NCBI RefSeq assembly: GCF_000498755.1
Contig: NZ_AXUS01000004.1
Span: 101,711-165,710, forward strand
DNA length: 64,000 nt
Reading direction: 5' to 3'
From: Clostridioides mangenotii TR
GTDB taxonomy: Bacteria; Bacillota; Clostridia; Peptostreptococcales; Peptostreptococcaceae
The position numbers and the translations under genes are program-made. Of the stretch, positions 1-8,100 are shown piece after piece. Position 1 is the stretch's first letter. Every line of letters starts with the position of its first letter. The notes beneath the pieces are model-generated. The model ran no database searches. It saw only the letters and a program-made list of their open reading frames with translations, and was not told where the DNA came from.

Positions 1-295
1 TGTAATCAATATACCATCTTGCTTCGGAGTCTGGCATTAGATCAACTTTTGCATTGTTTAAAGTAGCTATTTCATATAGCTCAACGCTAGATCCATCAGT
101 CTGAATAGCAGAAGATAAAAACTTTTTAATATCTTTTAAAAATAAGTTTATTGGTATTTTTACATCTGTTGCATTGCCCCCAAGATCGACACCCATAAGT
201 GATACAAACTTAATATTTGAATTCTCACTTAATACAGTTTTAAGCTCATCGTCAGTGTAGTTTTCTTTTTCAATAAAATACAGTAATTCCTTCAT
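1..295 (-). CDS. Glutamine synthetase-like protein, N-terminal part (cut by window edge)
   Basis: About 98 codons are visible before the window ends, so only the N-terminal beta-grasp part is present. The frame shows DGSSV and a VDLMPDSEARW stretch, matching the glutamine synthetase N-terminal pattern (DGSS followed by a metal-site D/PD segment). Members of this family ligate ammonia to glutamate using ATP. The start is the ATG at 295, with a GGGAG-type ribosome site about 9 nt upstream; the ATG four bases further upstream is out of frame. The C-terminal catalytic domain lies outside the window, so the exact GS type cannot be told. Confidence 0.7.
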   Translation of the reverse strand, partial: MKELLYFIEKENYTDDELKTVLSENSNIKFVSLMGVDLGGNATDVKIPINLFLKDIKKFLSSAIQTDGSSVELYEIATLNNAKVDLMPDSEARWYIDY

Positions 296-484
296 TCATT
301 CTCTCTCCCATTTTTATGAATTTATTCACTTAGCTATATATACAATATCACCTATATTAACAAACATTGAACATTTTTTTCTTAACAATATTCGTGTTTT
401 GTTTCTTTGTTATTAATTATTATATAATAGTTTGGCCAAATTCTCAATATTTTTATTATTAAAAGAACACTATCAAAAATTGCA

Positions 485-1237
485 TTATTTGAGAACAAGT
501 TCTACAGGACAATGGTCTGAACCTAATACATCTGTATGAATACTTGCACCTTCAAGTCTATCCTCTAACTTTTTAGATACGCAGAAATAGTCAATTCTCC
601 ATCCTGCGTTGTTCTTTCTAGCATTGAATCTATAAGACCACCAAGAATACGCACCTTCAAGCTCTGGATTGAAGTATCTAAAACTATCTATAAAACCTCT
701 ATCTAGTAAATTTGTAAGCTTTGCTCTTTCTTCATCTGTAAATCCAGGATTTTTTCTGTTATTTTTTGGATTTTTTAAATCTATATCTTGATGGGCTACA
801 TTTAAATCTCCACAAACTATTACTGGTTTTTTATTGTCCAATCTAATAAGATAGTCTGTAAAGTCATCCTCCCACTTCATTCTGTAATCAAGTCTTTTTA
901 ATTCATTTTGAGAGTTTGGAGTGTAAACTGTAACCATATAAAAATCTTCAAATTCTAAAGTAATAACTCTACCCTCTTTATCATGTTCTTCAACCTCCAG
1001 TCCGTAAGTAACATTTAGAGGCTCTTGTTTAGTGAATATAGCAGTCCCTGAATATCCCTTTTTTTCAGCGTAATTCCAGTACTGATGGTAACCCTCTAAC
1101 TCTAAATCTATCTGACCTTCTTGAAGTTTACTTTCTTGTATACAAAATATATCTGCGTCTACCTCATTAAAAAAATCTACAAATCCTTTACCGACACACG
1201 CTCTTATACCATTAACATTCCACGATATTAATTTCAT
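485..1237 (-). CDS. exoA: Exodeoxyribonuclease III / AP endonuclease
   Basis: 250 aa, the usual length for the ExoIII family. The N-terminus MKLISWNVNGIRA, the IQESKLQ motif (catalytic Glu), GDLNVAH and the C-terminal GSDHCPV (catalytic Asp-His pair) are all present, so the endonuclease/exonuclease/phosphatase fold looks intact. The enzyme cuts DNA 5' to abasic sites and trims 3' blocks during base-excision repair in the cytoplasm. An AGGAGG site precedes the ATG. It is a single gene between the glutamine synthetase-like gene and a GalT-like gene. Nothing looks damaged. Confidence 0.95.
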   Translation of the reverse strand: MKLISWNVNGIRACVGKGFVDFFNEVDADIFCIQESKLQEGQIDLELEGYHQYWNYAEKKGYSGTAIFTKQEPLNVTYGLEVEEHDKEGRVITLEFEDFYMVTVYTPNSQNELKRLDYRMKWEDDFTDYLIRLDNKKPVIVCGDLNVAHQDIDLKNPKNNRKNPGFTDEERAKLTNLLDRGFIDSFRYFNPELEGAYSWWSYRFNARKNNAGWRIDYFCVSKKLEDRLEGASIHTDVLGSDHCPVELVLK

Positions 1238-1390
1238 TTTATCCTCCTGATTGCTTTAGTTATAACCACATTAATTATAACCAACTAGTTTATTTAATTA
1301 ATTAAATTTTATTTATATCTTATAATTCTCATCATACAATTATTTATTGTTTACTTTATCTTAAATTTATTTTAGCACTAAGTTTTATTA

Positions 1391-2341
1391 CTAAATTCTT
1401 AAAGCAAGTGTTAGTTCTTCAGCGTCTATCGATGATACATGCACATCTGCGCCCAACTCAAATCCTCCGAAATTAAACCTTCTTGGTATGATATGAATGT
1501 GTGCATTGAAGTAAGCTTCTGTATCTATATTTTTAGGATGAGTATGAAAGCATAAATTAAACGGCATATATCCATTCATCTCATATATATTTACAAATAA
1601 TTTTTTAAATGTATCAGAAAGCTCTTTTATATCTCCATCAGTCAAGTTTTCAAATTTAATATTATCTTTAAATATAACTCTAACCTCTCCACTGTATTTA
1701 GTAGCATATGGAACTATTACCAAAAATGAATTTCCGTTATATACAACCCTATTCTCAAGCTCTAACTCCTCTTTTATAATATCGCTGTAAAGAGATCTTG
1801 CATTTTCTTTATAGTATTTAAGCGCTATATTTAATTCATTTTGCACTTCTGGCGGCACTAAAGACATCGACATTATCTGAGAATGTGGATGCATAAGTGA
1901 TGCTCCAGCTTTTCTTAAGAAGTTTTTAAATATATTTACATACTCTACTTTTTCTTCCTGTATTAATGATTTATACCTATTTTTAAACATGATAAACATA
2001 TCTTCAAACTCTTCTTCTGTCATGTCGTAAAAGCTCCCATTATGTCTATATGTATCGACCATAACCTCATGCTTTCCAAATATCTGAGATGATGATTCAT
2101 CTATTATAGGAAACTTGTTGTACACTGATTTTACATACCACTCCAAATCTCTGCTTATTTCGAAAGTAGGCTCAGTAGTATACTTCTCATTTCCCCTACA
2201 AAATGGGCACCATTCATTGTGAATTCCCATTTCTTCTGTCTCTTCTATTTGATGTGAACTTTTGTCGTGCGGTCTTTTAATTCGATCGGCTGCAAAAATT
2301 ATTAAATCATCAGTAATTTTATCTCTCCTTAATTCTTTCAT
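1391..2341 (-). CDS. Galactose-1-phosphate uridylyltransferase-like nucleotidyltransferase (HIT superfamily)
   Basis: 316 aa. A CPFC zinc-type pair lies near residues 45-48. The HPHSQ motif at about 151-155 corresponds to the GalT active-site HPH-Q, and a second histidine cluster HIHIIPR sits at 281-287. This is the two-lobed GalT fold. Known relatives transfer UMP or AMP between sugar phosphates and nucleotides. No galK, galE or other sugar genes are adjacent, so the physiological substrate is uncertain and ADP-sugar phosphorylase activity is an alternative. The start ATG has a GAGGTG site upstream. Confidence 0.75.
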   Translation of the reverse strand: MKELRRDKITDDLIIFAADRIKRPHDKSSHQIEETEEMGIHNEWCPFCRGNEKYTTEPTFEISRDLEWYVKSVYNKFPIIDESSSQIFGKHEVMVDTYRHNGSFYDMTEEEFEDMFIMFKNRYKSLIQEEKVEYVNIFKNFLRKAGASLMHPHSQIMSMSLVPPEVQNELNIALKYYKENARSLYSDIIKEELELENRVVYNGNSFLVIVPYATKYSGEVRVIFKDNIKFENLTDGDIKELSDTFKKLFVNIYEMNGYMPFNLCFHTHPKNIDTEAYFNAHIHIIPRRFNFGGFELGADVHVSSIDAEELTLALRI

Positions 2342-2626
2342 AAATACACCTCGCCAATATAATTGTTTTTACATATATCTCTATTATATGTTATTTAGGA
2401 TATTGGTTAAATAGATTTGTTCTATTTTACAATAACGACAATTCCCAATGTTCTGTAAATTTCGCACTAATTTGTATAAATAATCTGAAAAATTTAAAAT
2501 AATATTTTAATTTATGCTGATTTTTAAATTATTCTGTGATATCATAAAGTTGTATTTAAATATTTTTATGTTCGTTACATAGAAAACTTTATTACATTTT
2601 AATATTTTTATTGGGAGGTATTTATT

Positions 2627-3829
2627 ATGAAATATTCTAAAAGATTAACATCTATGCAATCTTCACCAATTAGAAGACTTGCACCTTACGCTACAGCTGC
2701 TAAGGAAAGAGGAACAAAAGTTTATCACCTTAATATAGGTCAACCTGATATCAAAACTCCTCAAGGATTTTTTGATGCAGTAAAAGATTTTAAAAGCGAA
2801 GTTCTAGAGTATGCTGGTTCAGAAGGTATTCCCGAATTAATAGAAGCACTACAAAATTACTACAAGACATATAATATTGATTTTGATAAAGATGAAATAC
2901 TAGTAACAAACGGAGGTAGTGAGGCATTAATGTTCACTATGATGGCTGTTTGTGATCCAGGCGAAAATATCCTAGTTCCAGAGCCATTCTACACTAACTA
3001 CAATGGATTTGGTCAGGCAGTTAACGTAGAAATGAACCCTGTTACTACAACAGCAGAAAACGGATTCCACTTACCACCTAAAGAAGAGATAGTTTCTAAA
3101 TTGAACGATAAAACTAGAGCTATATTAATATCTAATCCAGGTAATCCAACTGGAGCTATATATACAACAGATGAACTTCATATGTTGGCTGATATAGCTA
3201 AAGAAAACAATCTTTGGTTAATAGCTGACGAAGTGTACAGAGAGTTCGTTTACGATGGGCTTGAGTATACAAGTTGCGGAAACTTAAAAGATATTAAAGA
3301 TAGAGTTATAATAATAGACAGTGTTTCTAAGAGATACAGTGCTTGTGGAGCTAGAATTGGTTCTGTAGCATCTAAAAATAAAGGACTTATAGCTGAAATA
3401 CTTAAATTATGCCAAGGAAGACTTTGTGTCCCAACACTAGATCAAGTAGGTGCTGTTGCACTTTACAAAACTCCAACTTCATACTTCAAAGAAGTTAACG
3501 AAGAGTACAGAAAAAGAAGAGATGTTTTATACAACGAATTAATCAAAGTTAACGGAGTAATCTGTGAAAAACCAACTGGTGCATTCTACATAGTTGCAAA
3601 ACTTCCAGTTGACAATGCAGAAGATTTCGCTATATGGATGTTAAATGAATTCTGTAAAAATGATTCTACAGTAATGTTTACTCCAGCTGAAGGATTCTAT
3701 GCAACTCCAGGTTTAGGAAGAAATGAGATAAGACTTGCTTACATCCTTAACCAAACAGATCTTCAAAATGCAGCTACTCTACTTAAAGAAGGTTTAGAGC
3801 AATACGTTGCATTAAAAGCTAAAGCTTAA
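2627..3829 (+). CDS. PLP-dependent aspartate-type aminotransferase (fold type I)
   Basis: 400 aa, full length. SNPGNPTG (about 169-176) holds the substrate-binding Asn. ADEVY (about 200-204) carries the PLP-pyridine Asp. SVSKRYSACGARIG places the Schiff-base lysine at K235. The C-terminal Arg motif (NEIRLAY) is present. The enzyme is predicted to interconvert an amino acid and 2-oxoacid, most likely aspartate/oxaloacetate, but substrate specificity within this class cannot be read directly. A GGGAGGT site lies 7 nt upstream of the ATG and a strong terminator follows, so it is probably monocistronic. Confidence 0.88.
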   Translation: MKYSKRLTSMQSSPIRRLAPYATAAKERGTKVYHLNIGQPDIKTPQGFFDAVKDFKSEVLEYAGSEGIPELIEALQNYYKTYNIDFDKDEILVTNGGSEALMFTMMAVCDPGENILVPEPFYTNYNGFGQAVNVEMNPVTTTAENGFHLPPKEEIVSKLNDKTRAILISNPGNPTGAIYTTDELHMLADIAKENNLWLIADEVYREFVYDGLEYTSCGNLKDIKDRVIIIDSVSKRYSACGARIGSVASKNKGLIAEILKLCQGRLCVPTLDQVGAVALYKTPTSYFKEVNEEYRKRRDVLYNELIKVNGVICEKPTGAFYIVAKLPVDNAEDFAIWMLNEFCKNDSTVMFTPAEGFYATPGLGRNEIRLAYILNQTDLQNAATLLKEGLEQYVALKAKA

Positions 3830-3855
3830 TATATAAAGATAAATTAATTAAAATA

Positions 3856-3906
3856 AAAAGAGCAGCTCTTAAAACTAAAATATGTTTTAAGAGCTGTTCT
3901 TTTTTT
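3856..3906 (+). terminator. Rho-independent terminator of the aminotransferase gene
   Basis: An 18-bp stem (3858-3875 with 3884-3901, one G-U pair) closes a short loop and runs into seven or more T. The opposite side is A-rich, so it may also stop minus-strand reading from purB. Confidence 0.9.
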
Positions 3907-3959
3907 ACATATACGCCAATTTATACGAGCTAATATTGATTATGATAAATAACCAAACT

Positions 3960-4080
3960 TATAAATATAACTGACCTTTCCCCATAATCACTGAAGTCCC
4001 TGCAATTGAAACACTTTCAAAATCGTCCGATTATTTTGCCATGGAGCGAACTTTGAAAGTCCGCTTTTTGTAAGACCTCT
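3960..4080. other. GC-richer unassigned block downstream of purB, with short inverted repeat
   Basis: This gene-free stretch is less AT-rich than its surroundings. It contains a small palindrome (about 4047-4065, 8-bp arms with one mismatch) followed by five T on the plus strand, and a CTTTCAAA/TTTGAAAG pair. Short open frames exist on the minus strand but none has a start with a ribosome site. It may be a gene remnant, a dispersed repeat or a purB 3' structure; I cannot decide. Confidence 0.3.
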
Positions 4081-4081
4081 T

Positions 4082-5527
4082 CTATACACGTAAATCAACA
4101 TCTACCTTATCAAGTTCATCTTCATAGTCTTTCAGAGCAGGATCTATTACATCTTTAACAAAGTCATCTACTTGTTCACTAGATCTTCCTGTAAAGTTCT
4201 TTGGATCCATTATAGATAATATCTCTTCTTTGCTCATTTTAAATGAATCATCTTCAACTATTAGAGAAATAAGGTTATTATCTAATCCTTCATGCTTAAC
4301 TCTATATGCCGCTTTCATTGAGTACTCTCTTATAATTTCATGAAGTTCTTGTCTATCTCCACCTCTTTTTACAGCTTCCATAAGAATTGTTTCAGTAGCC
4401 ATAAAAGGTAATTCTTCATTTACATGTTTGTTTATCATATTTTCATAAACAACCATACCATCAGTTACATTGATACCTATATCTAAGATTGCATCTGCTG
4501 CCATAAACGCTTGAGGTATAGAAAGTCTCTTATTTGCAGAATCATCTAGTGTTCTTTCTAGCCACTGAGTTGATTGAACCATAGCAGGGCTTAGAGATTC
4601 AGATATAATAAACTTGCTCAGCGAAGATATTCTTTCACTTCTCATTGGATTTCTCTTATATGCCATAGCTGATGATCCTATTTGATTTTTTTCAAATGGC
4701 TCTTCTAATTCTTTTAAATGTTGTAAAAGTCTTATATCATTAGTCATCTTGTGCATACTTTGTGCAATTCCTGAAAGTATACTTATAACTTGGTAGTCAA
4801 GTTTTCTAGTATAAGTTTGTCCACTTACAGCGTATGATGATTCAAATCCCATCTTAGCGCAAACTATTTTATCTAATTCTTTAACTTTATCGTGGTCACC
4901 ATCGAATAAACTTAAAAAGCTTGCTTGAGTTCCAGTAGTACCCTTAACTCCTCTAAGCTTCATATTATCAAGTCTATAGTTTAAATCCTCTAAATCAAGC
5001 AATAAATCTTGTGCCCAAAGACAAGCTCTCTTTCCTACAGTAGTCAACTGTGCCGCTTGGAAATGTGTAAATCCAAGAGTTGGAACATCTTTATATTTCA
5101 AAGAGAATTTCTTTAAGTTATTTATTAAATTAGCCAATTTTATTCTTAAAAGTCTTAGACCTTCTGTCATCTGAATAACATCGGTATTGTCTCCAACATA
5201 AGCTGAAGTAGCCCCAAGATGGATTATCCCCTTCGCTTTTGGGCACTGTAACCCATAAGCTTTAACGTGAGACATAACGTCGTGTCTGACTTCCTTCTCT
5301 ATTTTTCTAGCTTCATCAAAATTTATATTATCTATATTTTCTCTAAGCTCATCAAGCTGCTCTTCAGTTATATTTAAACCTAAATCATGTTCTCCTTCAG
5401 ATAATGCAACCCATAATTTTCTCCATGTTGAGAATTTAAATTGCGGTGAAAATATATAACTCATATCTTTACTGCAATATCTATCTGTCAACGGGTTTGT
5501 GTACGTAATATATTTATTGTCTACCAT
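4082..5527 (-). CDS. purB: Adenylosuccinate lyase
   Basis: 481 aa, the long form of the fumarase/aspartase superfamily. The family signature GSSAMAYKRNPMRSERI is intact, with GATSAYVGDNTD and TQASF (catalytic His/Ser regions) also present. The enzyme removes fumarate from SAICAR and from adenylosuccinate, acting twice in purine synthesis. A GGAGG site lies before the ATG. No other pur genes are adjacent; the upstream neighbour is a recombinase-like gene on the same strand. Confidence 0.93.
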   Translation of the reverse strand: MVDNKYITYTNPLTDRYCSKDMSYIFSPQFKFSTWRKLWVALSEGEHDLGLNITEEQLDELRENIDNINFDEARKIEKEVRHDVMSHVKAYGLQCPKAKGIIHLGATSAYVGDNTDVIQMTEGLRLLRIKLANLINNLKKFSLKYKDVPTLGFTHFQAAQLTTVGKRACLWAQDLLLDLEDLNYRLDNMKLRGVKGTTGTQASFLSLFDGDHDKVKELDKIVCAKMGFESSYAVSGQTYTRKLDYQVISILSGIAQSMHKMTNDIRLLQHLKELEEPFEKNQIGSSAMAYKRNPMRSERISSLSKFIISESLSPAMVQSTQWLERTLDDSANKRLSIPQAFMAADAILDIGINVTDGMVVYENMINKHVNEELPFMATETILMEAVKRGGDRQELHEIIREYSMKAAYRVKHEGLDNNLISLIVEDDSFKMSKEEILSIMDPKNFTGRSSEQVDDFVKDVIDPALKDYEDELDKVDVDLRV

Positions 5528-5651
5528 TAATAAGTCCTCCTAATATATTTAAATAATTATATCAACATAATAATTATATGAAATTTCACGAACAATAACA
5601 AGTATTATAAAGCTTTTATTCATATTTTATAACTTTTTCTTTTAATTATCG

Positions 5652-6539
5652 CTATCTAAACTCTATAATGTTATCGACCTTTCCATTAGACATAAAGTTT
5701 AAAACATACTTGTATCTCTGAGCATAGTGTTTATCGCTCCATCCGAGTTTATTTTTTAGGACCTCTTCATCAAGCCCAAACATCAAATTTATAGCAGCAT
5801 ATGAATGCCTAAAATCTCTAGCTGAGTACTGTGGTAATTCAGCCATATCGAGAGCTTTTCTTACAATAATTCTGACATTTCTATCAGTTATAAAATCGCT
5901 CTTTTGAGTTGTAAAAATAAAACTATCACAGTTATCTATATTTTCTCCAAGACCCAAAGAAGCTCTATACTCTTCTAATGTAAATAAAAGATATGGATGA
6001 ATTAACATCGATCTCTCTTTTCTTCCCTTTCCTAATTTAATATATACCTCTCCATCTGGATCTTTATAGATATCTTTCCATTTCAGATTTACAAGCTCAT
6101 TTAACAAGCATCCAGTTGTTATTAAGCAAACTATAATAGCGCCATCTCTTACTTTTAATTTTGGAACTATACTTAAAAGATTATTTATTTCCTCTATATT
6201 TAATACATCATCTTTATTTTTAATCCTAGTAACAGTCGGTTTTTCAATACTTCTAAAAGGATTAATCTTAATATACTTCTCTTTATTTAAGTAATTGAAA
6301 TAGCTATGTAAATAACTGTATACTTTTTCTGAAGTAGATTTAGCATAAGTTTTCTTTACAAACTCCATAAACTTCTCGCAATCGTATTTATCTACATCTA
6401 CAAAATTTTTACCACCTATAAATTTTTTAAATTGCACAAGCTTTGAAAAATAATCGTACTTTGTATTGGGACTCATCTTTACAGAAAAATTATTAAAAAC
6501 CTCATACTCAAAATCTTCTAATATTTTCACATTGTTCAT
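5652..6539 (-). CDS. Tyrosine-recombinase-family protein, probably catalytically impaired
   Basis: 295 aa with an N-terminal SAM-like core-binding domain (about 1-95) and a C-terminal phage-integrase fold (about 110-295). The beta-hairpin lysine region (GKGRKERS, 170-177), R244-H245, W267 and the nucleophile-position Y276 can be aligned. The first catalytic Arg of the usual TGLRxxEL motif is Leu145 (TGCLLNEL), and the HxLRH His is Arg241. Family knowledge says these residues are normally needed for strand exchange. It stands alone without attachment-like repeats or phage genes, so it looks like a resident gene with a binding or structural role; a decayed Xer/integrase is the alternative. Confidence 0.75.
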   Translation of the reverse strand: MNNVKILEDFEYEVFNNFSVKMSPNTKYDYFSKLVQFKKFIGGKNFVDVDKYDCEKFMEFVKKTYAKSTSEKVYSYLHSYFNYLNKEKYIKINPFRSIEKPTVTRIKNKDDVLNIEEINNLLSIVPKLKVRDGAIIVCLITTGCLLNELVNLKWKDIYKDPDGEVYIKLGKGRKERSMLIHPYLLFTLEEYRASLGLGENIDNCDSFIFTTQKSDFITDRNVRIIVRKALDMAELPQYSARDFRHSYAAINLMFGLDEEVLKNKLGWSDKHYAQRYKYVLNFMSNGKVDNIIEFR

Positions 6540-6620
6540 CTAATCACCCCTACCATTACTTTCATGTATAACATTACTATATCATATCTTAAATATACTT
6601 AAAATGAAAATTACTTACTA

Positions 6621-6649
6621 TTGTCTACTTATCAACCCTATGATATTAT
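6621..6649 (+). promoter_or_regulatory. Predicted sigma-A promoter of uppP
   Basis: TTGTCT (6621-6626) and TATTAT (6644-6649) are separated by 17 bp, about 70 bp upstream of the uppP start. Confidence 0.5.
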
Positions 6650-6718
6650 AAATTAGTAAACTTAGCATATAATAACTATTAAAAAAGAGATTAAAATTAG
6701 TATTGGAGGTAGTAAAAT

Positions 6719-7546
6719 TTGGAAGGATTCAGTTTAATTGAAATACTTAAAGCTGTCGTTTTAGGTATTGTTCAGGGAATAACAGAGTGGTTACCAGTAA
6801 GTAGTACAGGGCATATGATATTAGTCGATGAGTTTATTAAACTAAACTTCTCTGCGAGTTTTATAAATACATTTTTAGTTGTAATACAATTCGGTTCAAT
6901 TCTTGCAGTATTATTGATATTCTTTAAGAAGTTAAATCCATTTGACAAAGATAAAACTTCTATACAGAAAAATGAAACTATCGATTTATGGATAAAAGTA
7001 ATAATAGCTATAATTCCATCAGGAGTAATAGGAGTATTATTCGAAGACAAAATAGATGAATTGTTCTTCAACTCTACCGTAGTTGCTATAGCTCTTATAG
7101 TATACGGTATAATAATGATAATGTTAGAAAACAGAAATAAAAAACCTAAGTTTAACAGCTTCAAAGACGTTACATATAAATTAGCTTTTGCGATAGGGAT
7201 ATTTCAATGTTTAGCTCTTATACCAGGAACATCTAGATCTGGTTCTACAATTATCGGTGCTGTTTTACTTGGAACATCAAGATTTGTGGCTGCTGAGTTT
7301 TCATTCTTTATGGCGATCCCTACAATGTTAGGTGCCAGTGCATTAAAACTTTTAAAAGCAGGATTTGCATTTTCAGGCTTTGAATGGCTTGTACTACTTA
7401 TCGGATCAGTAGTTGCATTCCTAGTTTCTGTAGTAGTTATAAAATTATTTATGGATTATATCAAAAAACACGACTTCAAACCATTCGGTTACTACCGTAT
7501 AGTATTAGGTATAATTGTTTTGGCTTATTTCTTTGTTTTAAAATAA
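6719..7546 (+). CDS. uppP: Undecaprenyl-diphosphatase (BacA family)
   Basis: 275 aa, about eight membrane segments. The GIVQGITEWLPVSSTGH motif (about 17-32, with the catalytic Glu) and PGTSRSGS (169-176) are the two family signatures and both are intact. The enzyme dephosphorylates undecaprenyl pyrophosphate at the membrane, recycling the lipid carrier for peptidoglycan and giving bacitracin tolerance. The start is TTG with GGAGGT 8 nt upstream; no in-frame ATG with a ribosome site fits better. Confidence 0.95.
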   Translation: MEGFSLIEILKAVVLGIVQGITEWLPVSSTGHMILVDEFIKLNFSASFINTFLVVIQFGSILAVLLIFFKKLNPFDKDKTSIQKNETIDLWIKVIIAIIPSGVIGVLFEDKIDELFFNSTVVAIALIVYGIIMIMLENRNKKPKFNSFKDVTYKLAFAIGIFQCLALIPGTSRSGSTIIGAVLLGTSRFVAAEFSFFMAIPTMLGASALKLLKAGFAFSGFEWLVLLIGSVVAFLVSVVVIKLFMDYIKKHDFKPFGYYRIVLGIIVLAYFFVLK

Positions 7547-7588
7547 TGAGGTAAAAGAATTGTAAATAAGGCAAAATATAAAGTTTGC

Positions 7589-7640
7589 AGATGTCTAGCA
7601 CCGCAGATTGGGAAAAAGTCTGTAACTGTGCTGGACATCT
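7589..7640 (+). repeat. Hairpin-forming inverted repeat downstream of uppP
   Basis: 13-nt arms (7589-7601 and 7628-7640) pair fully with one U-G wobble if read on the plus strand. A nested 4-bp stem CAGA/TCTG lies inside. There is no T-run, so it is not a standard terminator. On the minus strand the same position would be an A-C mismatch. Confidence 0.6.
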
Positions 7641-7737
7641 CCATATTTCCCCACCACTCAAAGTTGTCATTTCTCTGTATAAAGTGAGGTGTCGTAAACG
7701 AGATTTTATTAAATTTTCGCCCTTTTGATAACGACCT

Positions 7738-7920
7738 TCAAAGATGGTTGATATCCGCTATTTGATAACCATTCACCGTACATAAAATCCCAAGTGTTTC
7801 ATTTACAATTCCCTTGAAAACTCTATGAAAATGAAACTTAGAAAAACCTGCAACATCAGCAAGATCTTCAAGAGAAAGAGAATCCTACAAATGAGTTTCT
7901 ATAAAATCTTGCACCTTGAT
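7738..7920 (-). pseudogene. Broken AraC-type helix-turn-helix regulator
   Basis: The minus-strand frame reads KVQDFIETHL, then an in-frame TAG (7885-7887), then LEDLADVAGFSKFHFHRVFK. This is the recognisable first HTH of an AraC-family DNA-binding domain. The expected second helix pair is replaced by unrelated residues and a stop after about 30 more codons. The upstream end dissolves into a short hexanucleotide repeat (TTGATC-like units, 7916-7930). No start codon with a ribosome site remains. The original target is unknown. Confidence 0.65.
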
Positions 7921-7969
7921 CTTGATCTTGGTCCTGATCTTCCGCACTTCGCTCATACCAAAAGGAAGC

Positions 7970-8089
7970 GAAAAGGGATGTTGATGGAGATAGATTTTAT
8001 ATAGGTAATGAGGGAGTTGTCTGGCGAGACTTCTTAGCCAGCCGACCTCAGAACCTATATAAAATCTGTCTCCATTAACATCCCTTTTC
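7970..8089 (+). repeat. Very long inverted repeat / hairpin with nested stems
   Basis: Arms of 37 nt (7970-8006 and 8053-8089) are complementary throughout. The only two deviations are G-U pairs when read on the plus strand. The 46-nt interior contains further nested pairs TGAGG/CCTCA and CTGGC/GCCAG. It ends a few bases after the stop codon of the helicase gene on the opposite strand and has no T-run. It could be a structured RNA, a small mobile palindromic element or a converging transcript barrier. Confidence 0.7.
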
Positions 8090-8100
8090 TCAACCTCCCC

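Noticed and set aside
6772..7164. 130-codon minus-strand frame inside uppP
   Set aside because: Fully inside a well-supported gene, hydrophobic only because the sense gene is; no start signal.
7476..7670. 64-codon minus-strand frame after uppP
   Set aside because: It runs into the uppP 3' end and the hairpin, resembles no family and has no ribosome site.
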